Below are positions 1 through 11,600 of a DNA stretch of 64,000 nucleotides, piece by piece. Below the pieces are notes generated by a model. The model was not told the DNA's origin. It ran no database searches and was given only the letters and a program-made list of their open reading frames with translations. Position 1 is the first letter of the stretch. Every line of letters starts with the position of its first letter. Source of the stretch: Hydractinia symbiolongicarpus (lineage: Eukaryota > Cnidaria > Hydrozoa > Anthoathecata > Hydractiniidae); assembly GCF_029227915.1 (NCBI RefSeq), contig NC_079886.1:10809501-10873500 (forward strand), read 5' to 3'. Both the position numbers and the translations under genes were made by a program.

Positions 1-74
1 AAATGATAAAAATACAATTTTTTAAAAAAAATTGTGGAAGCCATTTTAATTTTGTCCGCGGTTTGACCGTAGCG

Positions 75-143
75 AAACAGCCAGCTATGAGGGTGCAACC
101 AACTAGAATAAAGAGGTGCATCTAGTTAGGTAGCAGGCTGTTT
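75..143. repeat. Imperfect stem-loop
   Basis: AAACAGCC-A-GCTA at 75-87 pairs with TAGC-A-GGCTGTTT at 131-143. An inner ACC-AACTAG pairs with CTAGTT-A-GGT. It has no tRNA boxes. It could be a foldback repeat or a structured RNA; nothing else supports either. Confidence 0.35.
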
Positions 144-171
144 GTTCTATATAACAAAATTATTTTTTGAA

Positions 172-527
172 ATACACCATTACAATAATTCAGGAAAGCT
201 AATACTTCATCACAGTTTATTTTGCGATTGAAGGAGGTAAACATCACACATTTATAATGAGAAAACACATTCTTTTGTGATAACTTTTCTTTCAGCGTTT
301 TGTTTTTAATGAAAGGTACACATAGGTTGTATCTTATTATTTTTATTAACGTTTCCTGAAAACTTGAAAGAAATTGAAAGATAGGAAGTTAAAAAACTGG
401 AGAAAACATTCTTTCGTCTCTAACAAACTGTTATGAAAACATGTTTTTTACCTCCTTTCTTCCGATATTGTAAAACGACGGAGAGCCTTAAGAACACATG
501 TACAATTGAATTATCATTATTTCTGAT
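172..527. mobile_element. Degraded short TIR element (same family as 39599-39906)
   Basis: The left end ATACACCATTACAATAATTCA differs by few bases from the intact copy's TIR. The interior is clearly homologous (CATCACAGTTTATTTTGCGAT, GAGGTAAACATCACAC, GTTGTATCTTATTATT, TGTAAAACGACGGAGAGCC, TGTACAATTGAATTATC). The right end has decayed after TGAATTATCATTAT. The copy lacks a clear TA duplication. Confidence 0.7.
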
Positions 528-1376
528 TGAACCCAAACAATGAATGCGATATATTCAAAGATTTTCAGTAATGATACATAAAGGTTTTTGGAAATTATTA
601 TACTTCATAACAAACCCATTCTCCCCTGTTACTAACAGGAAATTAAGAGCTGAACCAATGGAGAATCTTCTGTTGCAATGGCACGAGAACCGCTTATCAG
701 AATTTAAAAGGCCTCCATAAATGTTTTCTAAATCTTTATAGCTAAATTCATTGGTCCAACCGTGCTAGGACTGTGGAAACTTGTAGTAAATAATTTCCCT
801 ATTTAGATCAAGAATTTTTCCCTGAAGTCTGAAATGATTCATAACATGAGGAAAAAAACTTTTTCTTTGGTTAGGAAATACCATGTAATAACTGCTTATT
901 TTTTATTGTGATGAGAATGTAGAGTATAACCTCTCTATATAGATGAGAGACAGCGGGATGTAATGTTTTGATTTGTGCACAGGCAAAAAAAATTAACAAC
1001 AGACAGCAAAGAAATAAGATTGACACTAAAATTTGTAAATTCTGCTCTTAAACAGATTATTTAACATATAGTTAACAAAAAATATTTTCTGTGCATTTAT
1101 AACCTTATATTCTCAAAAATCTATAAATTAGTGTAAATAGTCAATTTGGTCTATATATGTGATCTGTAGTCCTTCTTTTCTTGCCTGTCTGGATGCATAC
1201 GTTATACCGAACTTTGTAAACATTCACAACCATCTATAGGACAATCAATTTTTACAAGGTAAAAAGTTTCAAATCATTTTTATATTATTTGATAGGTATT
1301 TGTTTCATACATCACCTAAAAATGCATTTTGGTGATGTATGAATGAATAAACTTTGATTAATCCCCAGCTGACACA

Positions 1377-3290
1377 ATCATCATCATCATCATCATCATC
1401 ATCATTCTCGGCTTAACGTCCGTTTTCCCTGCTAGCATGGGTTGGACGGGGTATATTAATGACCCTCTTCCAATCTGATCTAGACTGTGTTAGATCTAAA
1501 CTCATGCCAAGTCTTTCTTGGTCTGCCTCTGGGCTTTGCCCCAGGAACTATCAAGTCTCTACACTTTCTTACCCAATTATCCTCCTCCATTCTTTCCAAG
1601 TTCCCCAGCCAATTCAATCTTCTTATCTGGATAACATCTTTAATTCTACGGAGACTTAGCCTGCTTCTTAGCTCATGTGAACTCTTTCTGTCTCTCAGAC
1701 TGGCGCACATCCACCTAACCATTCTCATATCATTCCTTTCTAAACGGTCAAGATCTTCCTGCTTCACTGCCCATGTCTCACTACCGTACAACATAACACT
1801 TCTTACACAGGCCTCATACAACCTACCTTTTACCTCAATTGACAGGGCTCTGCTAGTCAACAAAGGAAGTAACTCTCTGAACTTTTTCCAAGCAGAACAT
1901 ATCCTGCAAGTAACACTTCTTCCAACACCCCCTTCACTGCCCAACATATCACCTAAGTAACAGAAGCTCTCAACTATCTCTAACGAGCCACTGTTGTACA
2001 ACATTAAAGCTGGAAATACTTCATTCTCTATAATCTCACCTTTGCAACGCTTGCATACAAACTGAATGTCAGCTCTTAACCTTCCACTAATTTTACTGCA
2101 CTTCTTATGTACCCAATGCTTGCAAGTCTGACAAAAAATTGAGTTACTACCAACCCCTTTCCTGCAAACTCCACAAGGCCACTTTTCAACTACAAGGTCA
2201 CACTTGGCTGCAATGCTACTAATCATGACTTTAGACTTTGCTGTGTTTACCTTTAGCCCTTTCTCTTCTAGTCCTTTCTTCCACTTCTCAAACTTTTCAA
2301 CTAATTCTTCCATCGACTCTGCTATGAGAACCAAATCATCTGCATACAATAACTCCCATGGACAACCTGTTCTGAACTCCATTGACAGCGCTTCTAAGAC
2401 TAGAATAAACAACAAAGGACTAAGTACAGAACCCTGATGTACACCAACATTTACACTAAATTCATCACTAAGTGAATCGTTAATCCTGACACGACTTCTA
2501 GCATTGCTGTACATAGACTGTACCATCGTAACTAGCCACTCATCCACACCTAATTTTCTCATAGCCCACCAAATAACTTTACGTGGCACTCTATCAAAAG
2601 CTTTCTCTAAATTTACAAAGGCAAAATAGAGATTCTTTCTCTTTTCTAAATACTTTTCCTGAAGCTGTCTGAGTAAAAATATTGCATCTGTAGTGTCACG
2701 CCCTGAAACAAAACCAAATTGCATCTTATCTATATCAATTCTTTCTCTAAGTAACTTGTCAATCACTCTTTCAATAACTTTCATTACTTGATCAACCAAC
2801 TTCAAACCTCTATAGTTACCCCTTTCTAATGCATCACCCTTGCCCCTAAAAAAATTCACTATTACACTCGACTGCCACTCACTCGGAATAGCACTATCCT
2901 TTATAATCTGGTTAGCAAGACTTGTAATAAGCTCAACTCCAATATATCCAGATGCTTTTACCATCTCTGCAACAATACCTGATACTCCTGCAGCCTTGCC
3001 AACCTTTAGTTTCCTAATAGCCTCCACTACTCATTCTGTCTTGATCTGCATAGCTGGCCCTTCTACAACATCATCATCAGACAAATTATCCTCGTCCCAA
3101 TCAAACTCAGTGTTAAGCAACCTCTGATAATGATTCTTCCAAGCTACCCTTTTCTCCTCCTCTGTGCTAGCCAAAACACCTTCATCATTACGTATACACT
3201 TCTCACCTACAACATCTTGATTAGTCTTCTTCATTTGCTTTGCTATCTTGAATACCTCATTGCCCTGGTTTTCGTGATTTAAAAAACCAT
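1377..3290 (-). mobile_element. Decayed LINE (non-LTR retrotransposon) with ATG-repeat tail
   Basis: The minus strand encodes most of a reverse transcriptase. Visible parts are GVHQGSVLSPLLF, LLYADDLVLIAES, a PHD-like zinc finger with CGVCRKGVGS...CQTCKHWVHKKC...CKRC, and the C-terminal RRLNWLGNLERM and KPRGRPRKTWHE that typify these elements. The 3' end has CGTTAAGCCGAGAATGATGATG, an ATG-type microsatellite tail at 1377-1404. The 5' end is truncated near 3290. The copy is dead: an in-frame TGA at 3028-3030 splits the frame, motif A has Asn for the catalytic Asp (VNLEKAFD, codon at 2611-2613), and the frame is lost near 1480. RTE- or Jockey-like affiliation is a guess. Confidence 0.88.
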
Positions 3291-4166
3291 ACTCAAAGGT
3301 ATACCGTCACCTTAAATCTCACTACATACTTAAAAAAGTAAAACATACTAAGTCTCACTAAAAACTGAGTTTTTAAATTTTTTTTCTAAGAATAAATTAA
3401 AATTATGCAGGAACATTTCTCCAGTTCCTAGGGTAATATTTTCCAACAGCATATTGTATTGTATTATCAATAATATTGAAAATCTTGACATGTTCTGGGA
3501 TAAACCAAATGAAAATTAACATATCCACTTTGCCTGTTACAGACAGACAAAGAAACTGCAGAATTTATATAATAGGTTTTTCTGCAAATTATAGTAAAAA
3601 AAAAGAGAAGAAAATATAAAACATTTAATTTAGAATTTTCAAACTTTGTAAATTGCCTTCATATTTAAAAATACTTATACTAACTAGTTTTTAGTGTTAT
3701 TTTTAGCTTCATTTTATATTTCCCATGTGGATTTTTTTCATACCATTTTAGTGAGTCCCTTTTTGAAAATAGCAGGCAGTTCATCACTTGAACACTAATT
3801 AAATATTTTTGATCAATAAGGGGAACATTCAATGCACTAATTAGAGTAAATACAGCGCACCAGAGAAATGCAAAGAAGTCGAACAAAAATTTCATCAAAA
3901 AATATAATTTGGAAATTTATGTATACTGTTGTTTGGTTTTCTTTCGAAAATTTATGTTATCATTCATGAAACTGTGGACAACTTTATTGAAACGAAAAAT
4001 ACAACTTGATAATATTAATATCTTTCTAATAATGAATCTGAAATTTAGAAATTTAGAGTGAAATTTAACCCTATTTATATGCTGCAATATTGATGGATAT
4101 TATTAATGTGTTTAGCTATCTCCATTTACTGTAAATTTTATGTTATTTCTTAATATTTTTTTTTAG
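3291..4166. other. Non-coding stretch before first visible vWA exon
   Basis: AT-rich DNA with no supportable exon. A minus-strand frame at 3680-3898 begins with a hydrophobic, signal-like segment, but has no neighbours, splice support or recognisable domain, and was not annotated. Confidence 0.5.
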
Positions 4167-5691
4167 TATTTGGACAAAAAGCAGTCAACAAAACACATTG
4201 CAACTATCCAGCGGATGTTGTCTTTCTTATTGATGGATCTGCCAGTGTAGGACAAGAATTTAATAAACAAGTAGAGCTAGTTAGCAATATTGTTAAGCAT
4301 CTTGGTGGAGTTTCAGAATATGGCTTACATGCAAGTGTTGTTGTGATCAGTACAAATTCATTTGTCAGTGTAAAACTAAATGACTATTATGATAACAATG
4401 ATTTTAATGAAGCCATACATAATGTGAGTTAAAATATTTAGTATTTCACACTAAGTTCAAATAAAATTGTGTCGTACAACTAAAAATCACTGCGGTGAAT
4501 TGAAATTATAATAGGGACTACTACCCATGTGATTTGAAACAATTAAAAAATGAAATGTTGTTTTCACAAATGCTGAATTGTAAATTTCTTTGTAAAAAAT
4601 ATATTGTAGTTCACAAACTGCAAATTGTGAATAACTTACTCAACCATTGTAGCATACTGTATAATTAGTGTATCCATTGATTTCTAAAAGCTAGCAGGAG
4701 ATAGGTTAGAAATTAGATTTGATGAAGGAAAACTGTGGAATTTTTAAATGAACTTTATGGATTTTCCTTTCACATTTAATGAAAAAACATTTTTCTACTG
4801 GTTGTGGTTTAACAACTGCTCACTAAATCTTCTTGTTGATTTGTTTTTATTTTTTGTTTTCTTTTAGATCAATTACCCACGTGGTGCAACGAGAATTGAC
4901 TTAGCGTTGCTACAAGTGGAACAAAAAATTCTTAAACATGCTCGCCCTGGTGTGCCAAAATTTTTAATTTTACAAACAGATGGTGCCCAAACACAAACTG
5001 CTGGTTATGTCAACCCAAAACTTGTAATGAACAGATTGGTTCAAAAAGGTAAGTGGTTTAAAATTGAAGAGTTTAGTGCTTTGAATTTTTTAAAGGGATT
5101 GCCTTGAGTGGCTGTTAGACGATCCATTTTGTTGAATTCAGTTTGTCAAATTCGAAAAATTTGATTGTGTATCATATGCATATGAATCGAATTTGACAAA
5201 ATGGATCATTACTTTAAAAAGCAAAAAATGGCCGAGATATTATATTAAGTCTAATTTTGTGAGGTAAATTTTTTTCAGCCTTAAGGTTAATAAAAAGGCT
5301 CTTTAACAAGATTTCAGCTAGACACTTATTATTTATTAAAAAAGACATTATTTTAAAGACCTTCAGTGTGATTATTAAGCTTTAAGCCATGCTTGCTTAA
5401 CTTTTAACTGTTTTCAATTATGACTGAAACCTAAGGTTTAGTCCTTGGTTTCTTACAAAAAATGTTTCAATAACAAATACTTGTATTTAATCTTAGATGT
5501 GAAGCCGTTCATAGTTGCCATAGGAAGCGACGTGCACTTACCAGACCTGGAAAATCTTATAACGAGGGAAGCATACATTCCTTCTCAAAATAAGTTGGAA
5601 GATATTTTTCAAGCTAAAGATTCTTCACATTTAAACAAGGAAGAATTTATTCAAAAAATATCAACATCTGTTTGTTCGTATTCTGGAAAAG
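4167..5691 (+). CDS. vWA domain 1, three exons (canonical MIDAS)
   Basis: Exons 4167-4423, 4868-5048 and 5497-5691 encode one vWA fold of about 211 residues. The metal-ion-dependent adhesion site is intact: DGSAS follows the first strand (VVFLIDGSASVG), the loop-2 Thr is in GATRID, and the third motif is in LQTDGAQ. The C-terminal strand FIVAIGSDV and the closing helix with a Cys are typical. The 5' exon begins in phase 1, so an unseen upstream exon must supply the start and signal peptide. Translation past the 5691 donor would add about eleven residues before a stop, so a separate short single-vWA gene ending here is a possible alternative. Confidence 0.85.
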
Positions 5692-8600
5692 GTAAAAATA
5701 CTTTTTTTTGTGACATACTGTTGTGAAATTATTTTTTGTCTCAACAAGACACGTTTATTGTGTTTGTGTAATCAAGTCTTTATCAAAAAATAGGAGTCGC
5801 TTTGAAGTGGTCTAAAAATGTGGTTTTCAGTTATTTCAACAATAACGTAAAGCAGGAGACATGATGTACATTTGTTTGGCGAAAAATAAATCATTTTTAT
5901 TTACTGTGTATTTTAGACTTCCTTCTCCATAGCTAATTATTCTTTTTACTTGCTTAAAATCAAAGCAGAGACAGTTTACAATATAAACATTGTAAAATTT
6001 TACTTCAGTTTATCAAGTATTAAGTGTTACCTTTTCATGGGCAGGAAATGTTTAAGTTATTTTCTTTATAGCATTCTTTTTTTTTTGTTTGCATTACTGC
6101 GACAGACATTTGTAACAACAACAAAACCATGAGAACAAAAACACAATGTTAAAAATTCTTTCATGTTTATAAGTTATCTAGCTAATTAAGTAAAGCGTCT
6201 AAATAAATGCTTTAGTTTTTGGCGAGAATTCTTTTCACCATGCTTATGACTAAACTTGCCTTAGTGGTAGTCTGTTATGTTGCATTGACGCCACGCACAG
6301 TTTGTAAGTATTTTGACATTAAATTTGACCGGAGCTCAAGATTGCGTTAATATCTTCATCTCTTAGCAGTGACTCATACTTAATCGATGATTTAATAATA
6401 CTTTAACTTAGCACATAGTATAATGAAGGGAATGAAAAATTTCAATTGTGTTTACTAATGGAGAAAGACTCGTACCAATGAAAGCATCTAGAACGGTTTC
6501 TTTGTCCTTTTTCGATATTCACCGTTTCCTTTAAAATGTCTAAATTTTGAATTGCGAATCGACTTAATAAAAATTAATCGTATAAACGTGTTGCTTCAAA
6601 AAAAATGTCTTAAATATTTCGCGACGACCAAGCTTTGTAAAATTAAAGATCTGCCAAAAAATCGACGTTTAAAGTCTATCTTGAGGCATTGAACTTGCAT
6701 ATATATTCTTGTATGCATATAATTTAGTGACATCAAATGGTTACAATGTTGCAGCTGATATCGGATTCTTACTTGATACAACATTGGAAGTGAAATCACA
6801 AGTTACACTACTTAAACACTTTACGTCATATTTTTATGTATCTCCAACACACACGCAATTTGCCTTACTCGAATACTCCACAGAACCTATTGTACGATTT
6901 AAGTTCAACGATGCTACGAATTCTGAGCATCTTTCATTATTAGTAAAGAACAATGAATTTATAAAAGCCAGCCGTCAAGCCAGGCTTGATGTTGCATTAG
7001 ACTTTGCATATAAAAGTTTGTTTACGAGTGCGTATGGTGCTAGAACACGTGTCCCTAGGTAGGTAGCTAACCTTTTTATATGTTATTTATCTTGTATGTT
7101 GCTCAGTGTTTCATTTACCATAACCTTTAAAAATTGAGAGTTGCGGAAAGTCCGCGAAATCGGCTTCTCGCAAAGGTTTTTAAAAAAATGCAAAATAGTT
7201 TTGTGAACTTTCTAGGGTGTTGCTAGTTTGTTCAGATGGGTTGGCGTTATCAGAAGAGCATAGCAAATCCGTATTCAAGTATTTACAGTTACTGAAACAA
7301 GCTGGTGTACTGGTCTATCTGGTGTCTGTTGGCAAGATCAATGCTGAAATCGGTCTTGTCGCTGCTAATAGAGCGTTTTATGTCAATGAGATTAAAGATG
7401 TTGTGAATTCAAAATTTCAAGACAACATGGGAAAAGTTGTCCTTTCAGGAATATGTACGTGTTTTTTTCATTTTTTATTGTTTATCGGAGGCGAGATCAT
7501 CCTAGCGACGGAAAGGCTGATTTAGGCCGAAATTGTTTATTGTCGGTGGTTTAGCCTCGAAAGTTTCATAGTAATAATAACAGTTTGAAAGTTTTATTTA
7601 AATTAAGTAAGAGTAATGAATAAGTAAAATAAAACGTTGTCAATCATGCAGACAGTAGAATTTTTAAGGAAAAGTAAGGACACTTAATAACATTAACTCG
7701 AGGGACGTGAATTGGCGTCGTAGCGATGGCAAAGTAACGACATGCCGTCCAACGACCATAAATTGTGATCACTCAACTTGAGATATCGAAATAACGTTCC
7801 ATATTAAAAATAATTAAATTTTACTTCCAACAAGTCTCAAGGTTACTAACCTTGATGTAGCAGATAACTGGAGTTTAAACACAAAAAATAGTTAGCGAAA
7901 AATAATGAAGATTTTTGAAAAAACAATAGCGAAGCCTAGGGGCTACCAGAGAAAACAACATATCAAAAGTGTGAAGCCTGAATCGGATTTAATGTCTGAT
8001 TTCTTAATTCTTGACTTCTCTGAGTCTTATAGCCAAGGTTATAATAAATAAAGTGTATATTGTAAAGATAATAATAATTTTCTCCTGTGTTTTATGTCTT
8101 AAATATTATTTTGTGTTATCCACCTGGGTGTATCGTTAATCATTAATAAGAATATTTACCTCTTATCCATAGCTGAAACTCAAAGGAATTTAACCTTATC
8201 TGCAAAATGTCCAACAACATTAAACATTGGTTTTGTAATTGATGCTTCAGGAAGTATTGCGAGTCACTATTCTGATTTGCTTGATGTCATTGTGCGTCTC
8301 CTTGATCATTTTAATATATCGAAAGAAGGTAGCCATGTTGGCGCGATCTCTTTTAGTGATGATAGCAATACTGTAATTGGATTTGATGAGCACTACGATG
8401 TTGATTCGTTTAAACTAGCAGTGCGTTCATTACCTTTACCCAATGGGCAGACACGTATAGATAAAGCAATGAGAAAAGTGCATGAAGATCTAATGAAATC
8501 AGATTCTGCTTCGCGTCCTAATGTTGTAACCGTGCTATACATTTTAACTGATGGACTTCAAACATCATCAAGTGTGACTCTATCCCTGGAGAAATCTATC

Positions 8601-11600
8601 GATCAGATCATATCTTTAGGGGGCGAGGTATCATACATAATTTTTCTATGTAAAACGTTTTCGTCAGGTGTAAAACTTCACACAGGTACTTCCAAGAGTG
8701 ACTGCAAGTGCATCCAAGTAAATACTAATGAATACTGGTAGCTATCAATGTCAAAGGGTGGCAGAAAAATTTATAAAAAAAGGTAGAAACAATATTTACT
8801 TCAACAATGAGAGAAAGTACCACCCCATTGCATTGGAATAGCACCAGAATTAAGGCTAAAATATTCTTTCACTTTTGTCATCGGAATAACTCTTAGTCAT
8901 TCGTGATCACTTTTAGCCACAAGTAATATTTACTCGTAATCACTTGTTATCGTTTGTAGCCACTCGTGATCACTTGTAGTCATTGGTGGTCGCTAGTGAT
9001 ATGCAGACGTGGTCGATTGTCATATGTAGTCACTTGTGATCGCTATTAATATGTACTCGTGATAACTTGTTGTCGTTTCTAGCCAGTCGTAGTCACTGGT
9101 AATCACTGATGACTGGTGGTCCTTCTCGTGTGGAGAGTTGCATCTGATTGTAAGGTTTTTGACAGAGAAATAAATTTGACAATAGTTTACTTAATTGACT
9201 ATTGAAAATTAAAGAGAAAAAAGTGGAAATTGAATATGTAATGAAAATGTTTGGACCTCTTCTTGTCTTTCTATTCTTCTTTCTTTTTACAAACATCGTT
9301 TGATTACTCGGTAGTTCAATTTTAAATCTTTTACTATTCATTTTGCAGCTTATTCTTTCTTCTTTTAAGACATTTGTTATTGCTATTGGAGAAGACGTTC
9401 ATAAAAATAATCTTCATGCTTTGGTGCAGAGCGACAAGAATGTCTTTCATGCACCAACATATGACCAATTAAATTCTGACGCATTTATCACATCCATATC
9501 ACAAAAAACATGCGACATTGTGGGTAAGTGTTTTTATGCTGTTATGCTGAAAAATGCAAGGGAGTTTATTTTCTAAATTCAACTAAAGCGAAATGTGAGA
9601 ACTATACAAATGATAGAATCTGCATGGATAAAGCTTAGAAGTTTACATGTTTTGCACGATAAGAAAACTAGATCGTAACTCAGCTACCATTTTTAAAAAC
9701 AGTTTCACTAAGAAGCTTCCTAATAATTTGTTGATTACTGATTTTATTTAGCGGAAAGGAAGATGATAATTGAGTCGCCATTGGATGTTGCAATTATTCT
9801 GGATGATTCAGATGCATCAAAACATTATTTCCAAATGCAAAAAGATCTTGTTAAATCATTCTCACAGAGAATTACTCTCTCAACAAGTGGTATCAGATTA
9901 GGGATTGGGATAAGCTCTTTAAATACTTCAACCCCAGTTCTCTTAAAAGATAGTTACACTCATGAAAAACTTGTAGGAAAAATCGATGGATTTCAATATC
10001 TAGGTGGAAGTAGTAGAATTGATAAGGCGCTGAATGAAGTGACGTATAACTTGTTTTCTCCACAAAATGGTGGTAGGAAAAACGCTAAGAAGGTCGTCTT
10101 GCTATTCACAGATGGCATCCAAACTTCAAATCGAGCAGAAGTATTTAGAGAAGCAGAAAAGTTAAGGAAATTAGGCGGGAATGTATTCATCATAGTTTAT
10201 GGTGATGTCTATGACTATGACTTGCTGCGAAAAATTGCCGGTAGCGAAAAGAAAATATTTTTTGTTGAAACTTCCAACGCTGCTGATTCAGTAAACACAC
10301 TTAAGAAACTATTGGACTTCACGAGAAAAGTTTCAGGTTGGTTTTTTCGCTGCTGTTACACCGTTAGCTTGTAATAAACACTTTGTTTGTAACATCTGTT
10401 AACCCTAATTTTTACAATAATTCTTCTATAATCCTCTCTTTAGAAGAGCCTTTTTCACAAGTTAGAAAAACTGCTACCAACTGGTTTCCTTCATCATTTG
10501 GTATTTGGCAGGATGAAGATAACATGTTTACTGGCTACCTACCTGATGTGGATGATGAAGTATGGCATTACGGACCTGCTCGTATATGGTCTCAGCCAAT
10601 ACAACGCTCTCGTTACAGTATGTTCATTTTCAACATTTTCTGACATTTTTTGTGTATGATTTCTTAAATTTGTTTATATTCGCCATATTGCTTTCCCTTG
10701 CTCTGTCTGGTATGCTGTATACACGTTTTTATTAAGCAGTCAACCAAAACAACTAGCGCTTGGAGGAAGGTCGTTTTATTAAGAGTAAAATTTTATTAAA
10801 TTAAAGTTATGTTGCTGTGAATTTTTGGTTTAATTCAAAAAATATGTTGTTAAGCAACTTTTAAACTTGCTTGCTTATATTGATAAATATATCAAAAAAG
10901 GGAGCAACCTTTTTACTTTTAAGTAAAAATGTAATTCTCTACTTAGATATAAAAATACTAAATAACCAATTGACACTGTAACTCAACGCCCTGAGTAGAA
11001 ATTATTTTACTAACGCCCACTTTGTTAACACTGCATCTAATCAAAGATTGAATGATGGGAAGGGCATACCGACGTAAAATTCAAATTTCCCCACGTACAC
11101 TTTGTATGTTCCTGGCAAGTGGCATCCAAAATTTTTGCAAAACCGGGGGTTCATGTTATGAATAATTTATTCTCATTCCAATATTCTTTGTACACAAAAA
11201 TTGCTGACGTCAACACAGATATAAATCTGTTTTTTATGTCCTCCCCCTCACCCAAATCATAAAAATTGGGTTTAAATCGTCATACTTCTGTCTTTAGTGT
11301 CCCTCTAAATTAATAGGTTTACACGGTTTCTAACTCTTTCTTATTATTACATAGTCATCGAAACGCAAATAAAACCCGTGTCGACATCTAATCATTCTGG
11401 TTATGGTGCTTGTGGTCACGTGTTCAAATATAAGTTGGGAAGCACACGTTCTTCAAAGTAAGTTAATTTTTTGTTTTTTTATGGAGGTTATGCGAGTGAA
11501 TTTTACTAAAAGATGGGTGACGGGCTTTCTTTCAGGATGGTAACTCAAGCATGGGGATATTTTCTTTGGGTGAACCAGTTTCTATATATCAGTTCAGATG

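Larger units (their letters stand above)
1..1376. other. Non-coding, repeat-bearing flank
   Basis: I see no supportable exon here. The stretch holds a foldback at 75-143, a degraded copy of a TIR element (172-527) and a near-perfect palindrome at 1305-1342 (TCATACATCACC facing GGTGATGTATGA around a central AAATGCATTT). It might contain the missing 5' exon of the vWA gene, but no ATG followed by a hydrophobic stretch and a phase-1 donor was found. Confidence 0.5.

Noticed and set aside
835-905. Possible signal-peptide exon starting ATGAGG for the first vWA domain
   Set aside because: The frame meets a stop and the only nearby donor is weak and in the wrong phase for the acceptor at 4167.
1487-1960. 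Plus-strand 157-codon frame opposite the LINE
   Set aside because: It is the complement of the reverse-transcriptase C-terminal coding region and has no recognisable content.
3680-3898. Minus-strand frame starting with a hydrophobic, signal-like stretch
   Set aside because: No domain, no splice continuation and AT-rich composition; a chance hydrophobic translation is more likely.
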